DNA of 64,000 nt from Poecilobothrus nobilitatus (Eukaryota; Arthropoda; Insecta; Diptera; Dolichopodidae). This document shows positions 11,301-23,186 of the stretch, one piece after another. The notes beneath the pieces were generated by a model. It had not been told where the DNA came from and made no database searches. It saw nothing but the letters and a program-made list of their open reading frames with translations. Made by a program: the position numbers and the translations under genes. Where the stretch lies: positions 208,650,093-208,714,092 of the forward strand of contig OX352773.1 of the NCBI GenBank assembly GCA_947095535.1, written 5' to 3'. The stretch's first letter is position 1. The number at the start of each line of letters is the position of its first letter.

Positions 11301-13574
11301 TTTATATTTTCTATTTGATTTTCATTTAATTTTTCATTACGCGTCCTCACATTAGTATTCTTTGCCAGATGATATGATTAGCATTATCTGTCATTTTCTG
11401 TCATTATTGTTTTACAAATAAATATAGCCTAGGTAAGAGAGAATGAGACGTATATATTAATCACATGGGTATAAGAATAAAAGTGTAAAGAATGGTAATT
11501 TAACATGTATTTTGGTATTTTTTTTAATTTAACATTTTTTTTGAATTTTATTTAATTATTTGTTTTTTTGTCAGATATAGGTATAATGACAGAACGCCGG
11601 CGGCCTTAAATTGCAAAACTTTTGGAATTAAAGTTCATGGGCCCTAATTCTTTTTTGAATTGGAAGTAAAGTCCATAATTAAAAGGAATTAAATACCCTG
11701 GATTTTAATTCCTTTTAAATTGGAATTAAGATTCAATTTTTTTTGAGATATTAAAAGAAGAAAGTAATATAGAATATGTTTGCTATATATTGCACTCTAA
11801 CTATTTTAGTATAATTAGTACCTGAAATTTATAATATTTTTTTTCTTCTCAAAAATAATTGAATTGAATTGATTTATGATTTAATTTTAATAAGAACTTT
11901 TTTCTAAATTGTCTTAGTTAAAAACAAATAAGTTATAAGTAGATGAGCTGATATTTTCGATTTTTTTAAATCGAGTAATAAAGCATTTTTGTTATTAAAT
12001 TCCTATTTCAAAATTTTAATATATCTATGTATGTAAATATAATGGGGAACAATGTATTTATAAAAATAATTATTAGTATTAAAATCAGGGTTTGTTTATG
12101 TTTGTTATGAATAATTTGTTTAGCAAGGGTTTGAAGGTGGCAGCCCCATTACTTTAAATTTTTTTAATGTTGAAATAAGTATTTAAAACAAAGTATTTAA
12201 ATAAAAGTTTAGTTGAATTATAACTCGTGGACTTTAATTGTTTTTTGAAAATGAATTAAAGCCCACGGATGGTAATTTCCAAAATAAAGGAATTAAAGGC
12301 CCTGGAGCTTAATTCCACGGGTTTTCTATCACTGCAAGTTGAAAGAATAAAATTAATTAGGAAGACTCTTAACGGATTTAGAAGATTGCTAAATATGTAT
12401 GATGTTTTAAATTAAATAAGCCAATAGTATTTATTATTAAATAATTCTAACTTAATTTTTAACTTCAACTCTGTTCTTATAATTTCTAAACATTTTTTTT
12501 TGTTATTTCTTTATATTTTATAAAACTTTTCTGAATGACAATTCATTTCACAAAAAAAAAAAAAAAACAAAATTAAGCTTTTTTTTTTAATTAATAATAA
12601 TAAAAATTAAAAAAAGAAAAAGAAGAATAAAAATAGAAATTAATATATAGAAACAGAAATAATATTATAAAATATTTAAAAAAAAAAAATGTACTTACCG
12701 TGTTAAAGGTCGATTTACTTCTTGATCAGATGATTGATTTGTTGTTGTTGAATTTTTAATTGCTTCAGCTATATAACAATGAAAAAATTGTTGTTGATCA
12801 CCATTTAAGCCAGAATCTCGTATTAATTCTAAAATATATATATATATAAATGAATATTATTTTAAAAATAACAATTAATTTTGAATATTATTAATATATT
12901 AATTTATACCTTCTGTTGAAATTTTTGGACCATCTGACATTCCTTGAAAATCAGCTAATTCCTAAAAATAATAGTGTCAATTTTTAATAATATGATTTCT
13001 TTAATTGAGTTTTAGTTCAGAATATTATATTATTTTACATATAAAATAAATGTATATAGTTAATTCAAGATTTAATTGTATGTATACGTATATGTATATA
13101 ATAATATATATAGGTTGAAAGTAAATTGATTTTAATGTTTGATGTGATTAAATGTTTTTTATGGAATTTTATTTTTAATATTTTTAAAAGTAGGTGCATA
13201 CATATATATATAGATAAATATTTGTCTTCCTTTAATTTAAACCCTATATAGGAACACTTGAAGAAAATAAAAGTTAAACAAAATTTTCTATTTAAAAAGA
13301 AAATATTCAGACATAATTATTTGAATTTATATAAAATACCATTATTTATAGTCATTTAAATTTTTCATAATAAACCAATAGATTCTTGTTTTCCAATTAG
13401 TATTTATTAATATATATAGGATTATATATAAAACATATGCTTATCATTTTTTACCTGAATCATTTCTCTTATAGTTCCAATATCTTCAATTTTAGCTCTA
13501 CGTACATTATAGTCCATTCCGTCATCATCTATGTCGCCATTATTGTCAATACAATTATTATTAATATTATTCAT
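2375..13574 (-). CDS. GNAT-family diamine (spermidine/spermine or thialysine) N-acetyltransferase, four exons
   Basis: Predicted to transfer acetyl from acetyl-CoA to a small polyamine or lysine-analogue substrate, probably in the cytosol. Coding exons on the minus strand are 13574-13455, 12961-12910, 12828-12699 and 2681-2375. Every junction has GT/AG, the phases are 0, 1 and 2, and the total is 609 nt, giving 202 aa with stop TAA. The start was chosen because it is the only ATG in the first exon ahead of the conserved VRRAKIEDIGTIREMIQ strand-helix. Visible family features: ELADFQGMSDGPKIS in the substrate-loop region (about 41-55), FFHCYIAE, IGYALCFFSYSTWQG (104-118), the FIEDIYV strand (E124), the acetyl-CoA loop R133-K-K-G-I-G138, LEWN (162-165) and FYEKMGA with Tyr171 at the usual general-acid position. 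It is somewhat longer than the roughly 170 aa typical of SSATs because of an Asn-rich N-terminal leader and a Ser/Thr/Gln insert at about 82-100. Intron 3 is about 10 kb and hosts another gene. The family is sure; the exact substrate is not. Confidence 0.92.
2981..3140 (+). repeat. Dispersed repeat, copy 1 (retrotransposon 3'-tail-like)
   Basis: It shares an ordered series of blocks with the copy at about 14639-14871: TTCCTTAA, a C/T-rich stretch, TTTCATCCCATTATATTG, GCTAAA or ACTAAA, and AGTAAnAATCTGnCACTACCA. It stands out from its surroundings by lower A+T. Position-specific conservation without a reading frame suits a 3' untranslated tail of a non-LTR retrotransposon, but no attached coding region is visible here. 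It lies antisense within the acetyltransferase intron. Confidence 0.6.
5226..6372 (-). CDS. SAM-domain, Ser/Thr-Pro-rich protein (Matrimony-like), three exons, nested gene
   Basis: Complete small gene lying entirely inside intron 3 of the acetyltransferase gene, same strand. Exons are 6372-6369 (ATGA only), 6281-5710 and 5633-5226. The donors (GTAAGT, GTAAAT) and acceptors (TATAG, CTTTTTAG) are clean, the phases are 1 and 0, and the product is 327 aa ending ESPC. The N-terminal 260 residues are Asn/Ser-rich and disordered-looking, with many proline-directed sites: LQTPEL, IKTPTK, SFTPCN, LLSPEVSP, SKSPF/KKSPF-type and STP. Residues about 266-323 form a SAM-like helix bundle (VLIGMGLQKYIKNF, then SDLIKYGIENENDR, then LLKLINF). 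A short SP/TP-rich protein ending in a SAM domain is the layout of Drosophila Matrimony, a stoichiometric Polo-kinase inhibitor in oocytes. S206-T207-P208 matches the S-pT-P polo-box docking consensus. That identity is inference from architecture; other SAM-domain regulators are possible. The gene structure itself is well supported. Confidence 0.8.
6942..7170 (+). repeat. Dispersed element, short copy
   Basis: The left end reads AAAACGAGG...GTGTCAACTTTGGGATTCCCGTA. The right end reads TATCTAGCTCGACTTC...GTTGTCACAAACGAAC...GGGTATAAAAA. The same two ends, in the same orientation, bound the 1.3-kb copy at 8752-10078. The short copy lacks nearly all of the internal sequence, including the GGAC block. 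The terminal ACCCGTA/GGGTATA words suggest short inverted termini. It is probably a deletion derivative of the longer element. Confidence 0.65.
8752..10078 (+). repeat. Dispersed 1.3-kb element with (GGAC)n block
   Basis: It begins AAAACGAGGAAG...GTCAACTCTTAGATACCCGTAC and ends GATCCTATCGTACGGGTATAAAAA, so the two ends carry complementary GATACCCGTAC/GTACGGGTAT words. Near its right end is a (GGAC)n tract followed by ATGGCT and then a conserved TATCTAGCTCG...GTTACAAACGGAGGAG block. Inside, a module with AGCTCCTAAACGGGG...GATACAAAAACAATT (about 9344-9380) recurs as AGCTCCGTAACGGGTGGGGCTACAAAA (about 9666-9700). No reading frame survives. The pattern resembles old fly repeats with GGAC blocks and GGGTATAA ends. 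Class is unassigned. Confidence 0.7.
9920..9946 (+). repeat. (GGAC)n tetranucleotide tract
   Basis: Six consecutive GGAC/CGGA units sit inside the right half of the 1.3-kb dispersed element. It is the most GC-rich short stretch of the window and is followed immediately by ATGGCTCAATCG. Tracts of this kind next to ATGGCT are, to my knowledge, frequent in Diptera repeats and are the best single hint to the host order. Confidence 0.9.
11586..12335. mobile_element. Non-coding element with degenerate terminal inverted repeats and GGAATTAAAG motifs
   Basis: The left end reads TAATGACAGAACGCCGGCGG. The right end, reverse-complemented, reads CAGTGATAGAAAACCCGTGG. About 13 of 20 bases agree. Just inside both ends are repeated words GGAATTAAAG, GGGCCCTAATTC / AGGGCCTTTAATTCC and CCCTGGA/TCCAGGG, in both orientations. 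The roughly 750-bp interior has no open frame. A CAGTG-type terminus is reminiscent of hAT-derived MITEs, but no clear target-site duplication could be read, so class is uncertain. Confidence 0.45.
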
Positions 13575-15376
13575 TTCTAATATCTTTTTATTTTATTTTT
13601 TTTTTTATTTTATTTGAAATAACTTTTTTAATATTACAAAATTAAATTGACAATTAATTAAAAACTCAAAACAGAAAAAAATTAAGTTAAAACCTTTAAT
13701 AAAATAAATAATATAAAATCTAATGAAACGTCAATTGTAAACACTTTTTTCGAACTAAAGAATAAATTATTTTTTTTTTTTCAATTTTCTTTGGAATAAT
13801 TGAATGTATGTATGTACACATATATAAATTAATTTAAAAATGCTATTAAAATTACTAGAGCAATACAATTGTGATTATCTTATCATTATACTATTAGTAT
13901 ATTAAATAATATGCAACTGATAACTTTTTTTTAGATAAACTTTTTGTGTATATACTCGTAAATCGTAATGAACATTTATCAATAATATTAAAAAAAAGCT
14001 TTCATTAATGGTTTTAAATTTGATATGTATAGTTATATTGTATTTTAAAAAGTTACTCTCAGTATTTATGTCGCATGCAGATAAGTATTTTAAGTAATAA
14101 GTTTGAAAAATCTTATAATTTTAATATGCTTTTTAGTTTGGCGAGAAAATTAGGAATTTAACAAATATTGATAAGCAGTATTAGAGGGTGGCAGTTCATA
14201 ATGTGGCTAACAAAGTTATAAAAACATTTATTTTGTGATCTTCTTAGATAATAAATTTGTGAGTACTTTAATACTGAAATGAGAATCTATTTCAGTGAAA
14301 TTAATCACTTTTAAATGGATAATAAAAATTTAAAAATCACACATAATTGTAGATTTTTTAAAGGTGGATTTTTAGGGAAAATATTTTGAAATTTATTAGA
14401 AGTATATTTCTTAAGCAATATTATAAAAAAACTTATTTATAAGATAAGTCACATAATTTTATAAAATACTGTAAGATAATTTTTTTAAGTTCGTTTTTTA
14501 TAATTTTGCGATTATAGTATACGAAGAAAAAAATAATGAAAAAGATCTCTGTAGCAAATGGCAATAATAATAACAATTAATATTAATATACTAATAATAA
14601 TAAGTGGTACAATAGAGATGTCTTCAGTATTTACTTCCTGGACGAAGGTGTTATATGCAGCTGCATATTGTATCTGTTCAAGTTTCGTCACTTCTATAGT
14701 AAATTAGTAATAGGCTCATTTATTATTTCCTTAAAGCCCAACTCCCTATTTGCCATTTCCGTCCAATCCTTACTCCCAGCTATGGATAATATATTGAATG
14801 GTTGAGGATTTCATCCCATTATATTGGCTAAAGGCGAAGTGGATTATACTAGTAAGAATCTGACACTACCATAAGTGAGTATTATATCACTTAGGAAGAA
14901 AAAAATTATTTATATACTAGTGAAATGTTGTATATAAATATACATATTACATATTAAATTACATTATAATATATAGTGAAATATTCTATTCTTGGTTAAT
15001 AAATTACTTAGTCCTTAAAAAGAATTGAAGGAGCCATTACACAAAAATCAATTTTTCTATAGTTCAAAACATATAAAATATGAAGAGTGATAATGAAAGG
15101 AACCATTAAGTATAGTCATTTCATCCATACCGCAACAGTTACTTAAATTTTGAATTTTATTTAAACAAATTAAAATATGTAAATTTAAGTTTTATAAAAG
15201 AATCCCATCAATAATCTGGGAGAAATTAAGAAAAAAATGGAGGAATAAATAAAAAATGCAATATTTTAAATTTAAAATATAATGACTAAAATAGCCAGAT
15301 ATAAAAAAAAAAAATTTAACTTTGATAATTTATAATTTATTTAAAAATTATTTAAAGATTAATAATTTTTTAAGGT
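13575..15376. other. Upstream region of the acetyltransferase gene, no further exon seen
   Basis: This should contain the 5' UTR and promoter of the minus-strand acetyltransferase. I cannot place a start site: TATA-like words are everywhere because of base composition. A retrotransposon-tail-like repeat occupies about 14639-14871. Otherwise it is AT-rich sequence. Confidence 0.5.
14639..14871 (+). repeat. Dispersed repeat, copy 2 (retrotransposon 3'-tail-like)
   Basis: This is the longer partner of 2981-3140. Shared blocks include TTTCCTTAA, ATTTCATCCCATTATATTGG, CTAAA and AGTAAGAATCTGACACTACCA. It extends further left with lower-A+T sequence (GGACGAAGGTGTTATATGCAGC). No frame is maintained across the conserved blocks, which is consistent with a 3' UTR. 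Both copies are in the plus orientation. Confidence 0.6.
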
Positions 15377-15502
15377 ATGGACATAGATGTTATCAGATTA
15401 CATGAAAAACTTCAGAGAACAATCGACCGTCTAAGTGAGATAACAAAAGATGTTGTAACAACAGTGGATTATTATCAAGTGGATCTAATTAAATTTGTAT
15501 GA
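15377..15502 (+). CDS. Possible 41-codon ORF or isolated exon, unidentified
   Basis: ATG at 15377, directly after an in-frame TAA (15371-15373), opens 41 codons to TGA at 15500. The peptide starts MDIDVIRLHEKLQRTIDRLS and has a heptad-like, amphipathic-helix look with 12 charged residues before a hydrophobic end. Codon choice (CTT, CAG, ATC, GAC, CGT, CTA, GAG) is clearly less AT-biased than in the other genes here. The ATG is preceded by TTTTTTAAG|GT, a poor acceptor, and GTATGATT at the end could be a donor. So it may be a microprotein, an orphan exon or a fragment of a mobile-element protein. I do not recognise it. Confidence 0.3.
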   Translation: MDIDVIRLHEKLQRTIDRLSEITKDVVTTVDYYQVDLIKFV

Positions 15503-15536
15503 TTGATAAAAGAATAATTGTATATGTTATATATAG

Positions 15537-15576
15537 TTATCCTTTCCATATATATAATTATATTATGGAAAGGATT
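15537..15576. repeat. Strong hairpin next to the 41-codon ORF
   Basis: ATCCTTTCCATA is followed after a 13-nt AT-only loop by its exact complement TATGGAAAGGAT, a 12-bp perfect stem extendable with mismatches. It lies about 35 bp after the TGA of the small ORF. It could be the end of a mobile element or an RNA stem. Function unknown. Confidence 0.6.
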
Positions 15577-18500
15577 ATTTTACATAATTCGTAACAATCG
15601 ATCAGATTTGGTTCTATATAAACCTAAGATATGGATTACTTGGTGCATATAGGGATTTCGGAAAATATAAAAATTCTGAAAGCAGTATTCGTATCGGCAA
15701 AATGTCCTTAAGGATTTTTTAAGGACAGACAAAAAGTAGAAGAAATGTAGAATATTTTATTTTGTTTAGTATATGGTAAAAAAATTAAGGAAATATAACG
15801 ATCAATATCGTATATTATAAAATATCATCATGAGAAAATCGTAATATAAAAATGACAATACATTTAGATATTTGAGCTATATTACAAGAATTAAAGTCTA
15901 AATTCATCATTTAAAATTGAAACAAATTAAATGAAATTGAATCACCAACAATTAATGCTAAAATATAAAATAAAAATAAAAATTAAATATTTGTTCGTTT
16001 AATAATTTTGAAAAATTTTGATAAAACCATTTTTGATAATAATTTTTTGCGGTTTAAAAATTTTATTGTATTTATTAGACACTTAGTCTGTTCATAGTTG
16101 AATTATCATCAAGAGAACGCAAAATATACATAAATACATACAATAAAAAAAATTTTTTTAATCAAAATTTTGGATTTTCCATTTATAAATTTTTTCTTTA
16201 ATTTTCTTTTTTTAATTTTGAACCGATTTTCTTATCAAACAAGTTGAAAATAAAAATATAAAATAAAATAAAATCAGGATTAATTATGTATGTACAAAGA
16301 AACGAATATAATATATAGGAACTATATTATATTTATAGATAAAGAACCAATTCGTTTTTCTTTTACTGTTTTTTAGTGTTGGTAAGTTTAGGTCAAATAT
16401 TAAAGATAAAAAAAATAAAAAATATTTTATCGTTTTCCGTCTTGTATGCATCCTTTAATACGACAAAATTGTGTTCGGTATATATGGATGAAGAAAAAAA
16501 ATATTTCAACTCTAGACGTTTCCATATTTAAGGGCGATCCTATATCGATTAATAAGTGTCTTTAAATTATTACTTGAGTACGTTGTTGATTAATTTTAAG
16601 TAAAATAAATTGTTATAAATGCGTAATAAAACAATAAAACAAGTAAACTTTTCATTTGCTTTAAAAAAAATAATTGAAAATTATATTTAATTTAATTACA
16701 TAACATTTTAAAAAGCAAAGTTGTGACAAAAAAATTTTGTAAATTTTCTAAAGACGTTATTTTTATATACAGTTAATATATAATTAAAAAATTCATTAAA
16801 AAATATATTTGCATATTTTTAATATTATATAATATATAGTAAATATTCTGTTTTATATTTAATAAGTTTTATATTTAATAGTATCAATTCAATGAAACCG
16901 ACAGTGAAGCTTATTTTTATATAGAACTTACATATTCTAAAAGTATATAGAAGAAAAAGGTCTGACTTGATCATTATTATTCATTAATCTTTTTAATAAT
17001 TTGAATTATTCAAATTAAAATCTTATAAAAAGCAAAATAGAAGTATTTGTTGTTACTACAGTTTTTTCAGAATTGAAAATAAAAAAAAAAAATTTGAATA
17101 GCCTGAAAATCTGCAATGAATATCAAAAAAATTAGGAGAATTTTATTGTTAAATGAAAAAAATTGAGTGCTTATTGTTTTTTTTTATACCAAAAAAAAAA
17201 TCGCCCTATTTAGTATCCAACAAAAAAAAAGAAAAAAGAAATACATCTGATAGATAAGAAATACAATTACTAGAACTGTAAAACAGCGTGAATTATAAAA
17301 CATATATCTATTTAAATACAACGAGGTACAATGAAAAATAAAAATGCAACTCAATGTTAATTTTTTTTTCTTTAATTTTTTTATTTTTTGTATTCATGTT
17401 GTGTAATTTACTGATAACAGTGTAATGTATAAAGTATGTATAAACTACTGTTATAACAACTTATCATGTATACAAAATGTCTTTAACAAAAATGTTTTAA
17501 ATTTTCTGGGTTGTCAACTTATTTGTTTTTTTTAATTTTCGGTTTGTTATGATATTTATAGTATTATGTACATATATAATGTATTTTTTATTACAACCTA
17601 AAATTAAAATTTTTGTTTTATGCTATAATTAGAAACTACATAATCATCTAAAGGACAAATATTAAAAGATTGGTAAAAATAATTAAATTTTAACGTTTTA
17701 ATTATATTTCAATATATTAAATGCTTGAAAAACCAGCTCTTAGATATTTAAATCAAATTATATAAATTTATTTTAATGATATTGTTAAATATAGTTATTA
17801 TTAATTATTATTATTATATTTTTGGTTCCTCCAACACATAGATGTGATGAGGAAATAAATCAACCTTACATTTTCAGGTTTAGTTGAGGTACAAGTATTA
17901 ATTTATGAAATTTTATTATTTTATTTATATATAAAATTTTAATCTATGATCAGGTTTTGAATCCGAAACTATTCGCCTGAAAGATCGATTACTTACTCAC
18001 TGACACTATTGATCAGATTTTTAAATATAGCATTGAAATATTGAAATAAAGAAAATGCGATCAAATATCATTAAAAATATTTATAATAAATTGTGATTAG
18101 TTATTTCGAAAACGAATCAAGAATCAGAATTCGAGGCACTGCTTTTATGTTATTGAGATACAATCATTACAATGCAATTTTTTTTTTTTTGTAAAAGATC
18201 GTTTTATTGAATAATGATGATTTATGGAATTGTTTTAATTTAAAAATATTTATGCAAATTTATCGCAAATTTTAAATACATTTTTATTAAAAAAAAACAT
18301 TTAAATAGTTTGACGTTTTAAGTTGTATATACGTTTTCATTATATACATATATAAAAAGGAAATTCAAAATTTACAAAATTTGGTAAAATAAAATTTTTG
18401 CAAACTTTGTTAGGTTATAAAGTTATATCTTAAAGTTATTTACATATTTTATATCACGTGTTTCATATGTATTAACATAAACTTCACTTGTTTTGTAAAA

Positions 18501-21500
18501 AATTTTGTTTGACTTAATTTTAAATATGGTAAAATATGTTATAGCACTTGTTATGCATTAATGTTATGGTAAATTGCAGTAAATTTTATAGTAAAGTAAC
18601 CTATAACGAATATAACAAATACTATAACAAATGTTTAATAACAAATTGTGACCTTTTCAGTAATTTTCATACTTAATTTTATTTTACATTAAATTTTTCA
18701 GCGTCTCATCAAAATTAATTTTACCCAAACTTACAGAATCTAATATAGTATACATATTATATATATATTATATTATATTATATTATTGTATATTGTATAT
18801 ATTATACAATACAATATTTATAATATTTATACAATTATAAAATCCTTTTATATTAATATTCTTAAGTCATAATAAAATTTGATAATATTGTTTGTTTTAT
18901 CGTAAAATATAACATACCTATATTACTAATTCACATTGACATTTCATTCTAAGATCGTAAAAAATTAAACAGAATGAAATTTTATATGGTGAGTTAAATA
19001 TGTACTTTAAATTCACTTTTGTACTTATTAATTTAAAACCGTTTCAAAGCTTGTACTCATTTCAACATGTTAAAGATAATAAAAACTAAATGATAAAAAA
19101 ATATTAAGCTTTTTTGTTTTTTTAAATGAATAGAGGGAATTTTTTATTTTTTTTTATTTTAAATAAAATCATGTTAAGGTTTATTTTAAATTTTTATCAG
19201 TTTTTTTTTTAAATAACACAAAAAAAGTGGCGCTTTAAGGTTAATTACCTTCACAAAAAAAAAAAAAAAAAAATTAAATTTTTCTATGTACTCGTATAAT
19301 GCTAAATTAGGTATTAAAAAAAAGAAAAAAACATAATATTCGTTATCTGAACGTTTTCAAATCTATTTGTTTATTTGTTTGAAAGAAAAAAAAAGAAAAA
19401 TAAAAATAAAACAATTATTTAATTTTTTATCGAAAATATTATAAAATATTTATTTCTTAGACGCTGCACTAGACAATATGGCAGACAGAGATTGGTTTTA
19501 TCTTTTTGTTTTGTTTTTATTTTTGGTTGATAAAAAAAAAAAAGTTGATTAAGATAAAAAAAATTTTTGACGTTAAGATTAAGTTAAAATTTGGCGGGAT
19601 TTTTTTTACCAGATGTTTTTTTAATAAAATAAAAGTAACGTGAGCGTTGAGAGTCATGCGATAAGAAAAATTCACGATAATCAGTTAAATCGTGTTTTCC
19701 TGTTTTTTTTTGTTTTATTATTAGTAATTCGTATAGGATATTTTTAATACTTGATAGTTTATATTTTGTTATATAATAAAGTATTAAATTTTTATAATTA
19801 TTTTTATTTTTTTATAGAGAATAAAGAAAAGATTAAATTTATTTAAATAAAATAATTTTTTTATTTTTAAAATTATCTTTTTTTATTGAATTAAACCTCC
19901 TTTAATTTAGTTGAATATAAAAAGTGGTAATATTGGTATTTGGTACATATAAATAAAAAATATAATTAGATTCATAACTAAAAAGGAGACTACATTACAT
20001 ATATATTTTAAAATGGCTTCATGATATTAAGTGAATATTATTTAATTAAAGACGTGAGTTTTTTTATGTTAAGAAAAAGAACTAGACGTTAGATTGAACC
20101 TACCTACACATTAGGTTGAACAAATTAAGAATGTTGAAGGGAATAATACTCAATAAAGCGTATATTATTGAAAAAAATTTACTAAGTTTTTCTAATTAGT
20201 TTTCATCTGTCAGTTTGACTGTTTAGAAAACTGTATATACCATGTGAGACCATGCAATGAAATATTAATCACAGAAAGAACTAATTAAAAAAAATACTTA
20301 TTTCCCTTACGAAGCTACAGGTACCTATAGATTTACACTTTACATTTAAATTGTAATTGTAACTTAAGTTTTACAAATTTTAATATTCTGAAAAGGCCAA
20401 AGGACAAATAAGTTTTTTTTTCAATATATATATATGTATAATGACAAGAGCAATATAATTTATTATTATATTTACATTCTGATTAATATATGAACCCTCG
20501 TATTTCCAAAACTAATAGGTATAAGTATAATTATAGGTATAAGTTATGCTTCTGAGCAATTTTTATATTTTAAGGTCAAAAAATATTATATTTTTAAGTA
20601 TTGAGAGTTTTAATTTTAATTAAATTAAACTCTCTGTACTAACTGTACTAAGAGAGTACAGTTTTAATTTTAATTAAATATATAATATTAATATATTTAA
20701 AATTGAATAAAGTTTCTTTTAATTTTATTTTTATAGAAATTTATTTTATTTTATTACAATATCTTTGAAAATGAAAGATAAACATCAACAACCTATATAC
20801 TATATAATGTTATATCCTGGTAACCTATACATATAATGTATATCCAGGTACCTATATTTTATATTTTCATCTTGGTAAATTAAATTAGACTATGAGGCTT
20901 TGGTGGCCTACTTGGTAAGGGTGTATAATATATACTGTAAACATCGGATGATTGAATTAGAATACCACACACGTTGAACACAATACCACACAATTTGAAT
21001 ACGAATTGAATAGGTTGAACATGACATTTACAGCGAAATCTGGTAAGGAAAAGCTGTGCAATTTTTATTGTAACATTGTAAAAAATCATAACAAATGTAG
21101 AAATAAAAACTAACTATTTTAAATATGAAATTAATATGAAAATAAAAATTTGTTTTAGTCTGTTATTTGAATTGAAAAGAAAATGTAGTTGTTCACCATA
21201 TAAATATATATAGATCCCTTATACAACAGATATTATTATACCGTTAGTATTTGATTTTTTTTTATATCATAAGACGAGACTCGATTCATTGTGAAGATAA
21301 AGTTTTGTAAAGATTAAAGTGCACCTCAAATTCGAAAAACACTAAAATATGATATGTTAGGCGTAATACAAAAGCTTAATATATGTATGTATATTGTAAG
21401 CGATCCATAATTTGACTATTAGTTTCAAAAGAATTATTATATTAGTAAATTCTATATATACTATAACATTCTGTTTTTTATTATACATATATACATTTTA

Positions 21501-23186
21501 CTAAATATATAACAACATGTCATGTCATTTAATTATAAATGGGATGGTTTTATTTTAACACCATTTTGTATTTTGTTTATATCAATAGAATAAAAAAGAT
21601 TTTAATTGTTAGTTTTTTTTTTCTTTTTTTATATTTTTAAATAATACATAGACACCATTTTAGTTATACTGAGTAAAGAAAATTTCAAATAAATGTTTAC
21701 CATAATCCATTATGATAAATATAATTTGGTAGCTTAATGGCTTTTTTTTTAATCTTTTCTATTTGTAAAATGTATGCTGAAGTGAATTTGGGTGTTATTA
21801 TCTTATTATCTATATTAATATGTATATATATATATGTATATAGATACATGCATTTAAGATGTCATACATAGTTTAAATAAAAAAATATTTTAAGTGAAAA
21901 AATAAACTAAAAAAATATCAGGAAAAAAATGTAAAGTCGAAAACCTTATAAAATAAATAAAATGTTCTAAATTGAAATGTAAATAAAATTTTATTTAGTT
22001 TTTTTGTGCAAATCAAATTTATTTGCTTTTAAGGAGAATACTAGTGAAATTGAAATAAAAAAAAATTTTAATGTAGGTAGGACATATTATTTTAGTTTTT
22101 ATAAAATTTTAAATTCTGAATTACCTATATATGAAGCCAATAATTTAACTGAATATCTAAACCAACAAAAAAAAAGTAAATAGTGCGTATCAATGAATTT
22201 CACCCAAAATAATTTTACAAAAGTATAAATTATGTCTCAATAAAATAGGTAGCCTATTTATAACAATGTTGGAAAAGAGAAGTATGGTTTGCGAAGGTTT
22301 GGTTACTATACATTTTAGAAAGAATAAAATTTGTATTAAATATAAATAGATTTTAAATATTTTCAGATATACAAAAACCTTTAAAAAGGCGAGAAAAATG
22401 GGCATAATAATATATTTAAATTAAATACATGCATACATAAATCTGACTATTTTTGTATATATAAAAAATATTAGTTTTATTTTTTATTTTGCTCGTAATA
22501 AAAAAAAAAAAAATTAAATAAAATAAAAAAAAGCAAAAAAAAATTTAGAAGAGTAATGTCGCGGTCTTTAAGTTCATTTTATGAACTCTAATATATATAA
22601 GTATATATTATATGTATATATACATTTATAAGTACATAATAAATAATATAATAAGAACATATATATAAATAAGTATATATTATATGTATATATTAATTTA
22701 AATAAATATTTATTATGTATATAATATATATATATATGGTTGAAAATAAAAATAAAAATAAAAAAAACAAAACGTGGATAATTTTTTTTGATATTTTTTC
22801 TCAGTTTTCTATGAAACTTTTAAATAGCGAGACGAATTAGAATATATTATTTTTTATTTGTTTAACTTTTTTTTAAATATTTTTCTATCAAAGTGTACTT
22901 GTACTAAAAAAATAATATATTTAGTTTTTTTTTAAACAAGATATTCTAAAAGCTTCTTAAAGTAATAAACATTGATTCAAGTAATAAAAAAATTTATTTA
23001 AGAAAAGAAAAATACAAATTTAAAAAGCAAAAATATCCATAAAAATCACCATTTTAATCAGGTAAATTTAAAAATATTAAAATATTTTTTTTTTATTTAA
23101 ACCTAATTAGACACACTAAAACGAATAGAAAAAATAAATAAAAAAAGAATATTCAAGGATAATTAAAATACATATTACATATAATA
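15577..23186. other. Gene-poor AT-rich stretch
   Basis: No supported exon. It contains long A and T runs, TA microsatellites (about 18740-18840 and 22580-22740) and a direct repeat of TTTTAATTTTAATTAAA flanking an ACTCTCT...AGAGAGT inverted word near 20610-20690. A slightly lower-A+T patch at about 19460-19680 could be regulatory. Open frames at 20880-21089 and 22190-22405 have no family resemblance or splice context and look like chance. Confidence 0.5.

Larger units (their letters stand above)
2682..12698 (-). other. 10-kb intron 3 of the acetyltransferase gene
   Basis: The donor is CG|GTAAGT at 12699/12698 and the acceptor is TTTTTCTATAG before 2681. The intron splits an Arg codon between the variable insert and the IGYAL strand of the GNAT fold. 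It carries a complete nested gene on the same strand (6372-5226), a retrotransposon-tail-like repeat (2981-3140), two copies of a dispersed element (6942-7170 and 8752-10078) and an element with degenerate terminal inverted repeats (11586-12335). The remaining sequence (about 3141-5225, 7171-8751 and 10079-11585) is AT-rich with poly-A/T and TA runs. I see no further exon there. Confidence 0.85.

Noticed and set aside
19474..19555. ATGGCAGACAGAGATTGG start at about 19478 suggesting a small protein (MADRDWFY...)
   Set aside because: Only about 25 codons, mostly from T-runs, then a stop. No splice partner was found.
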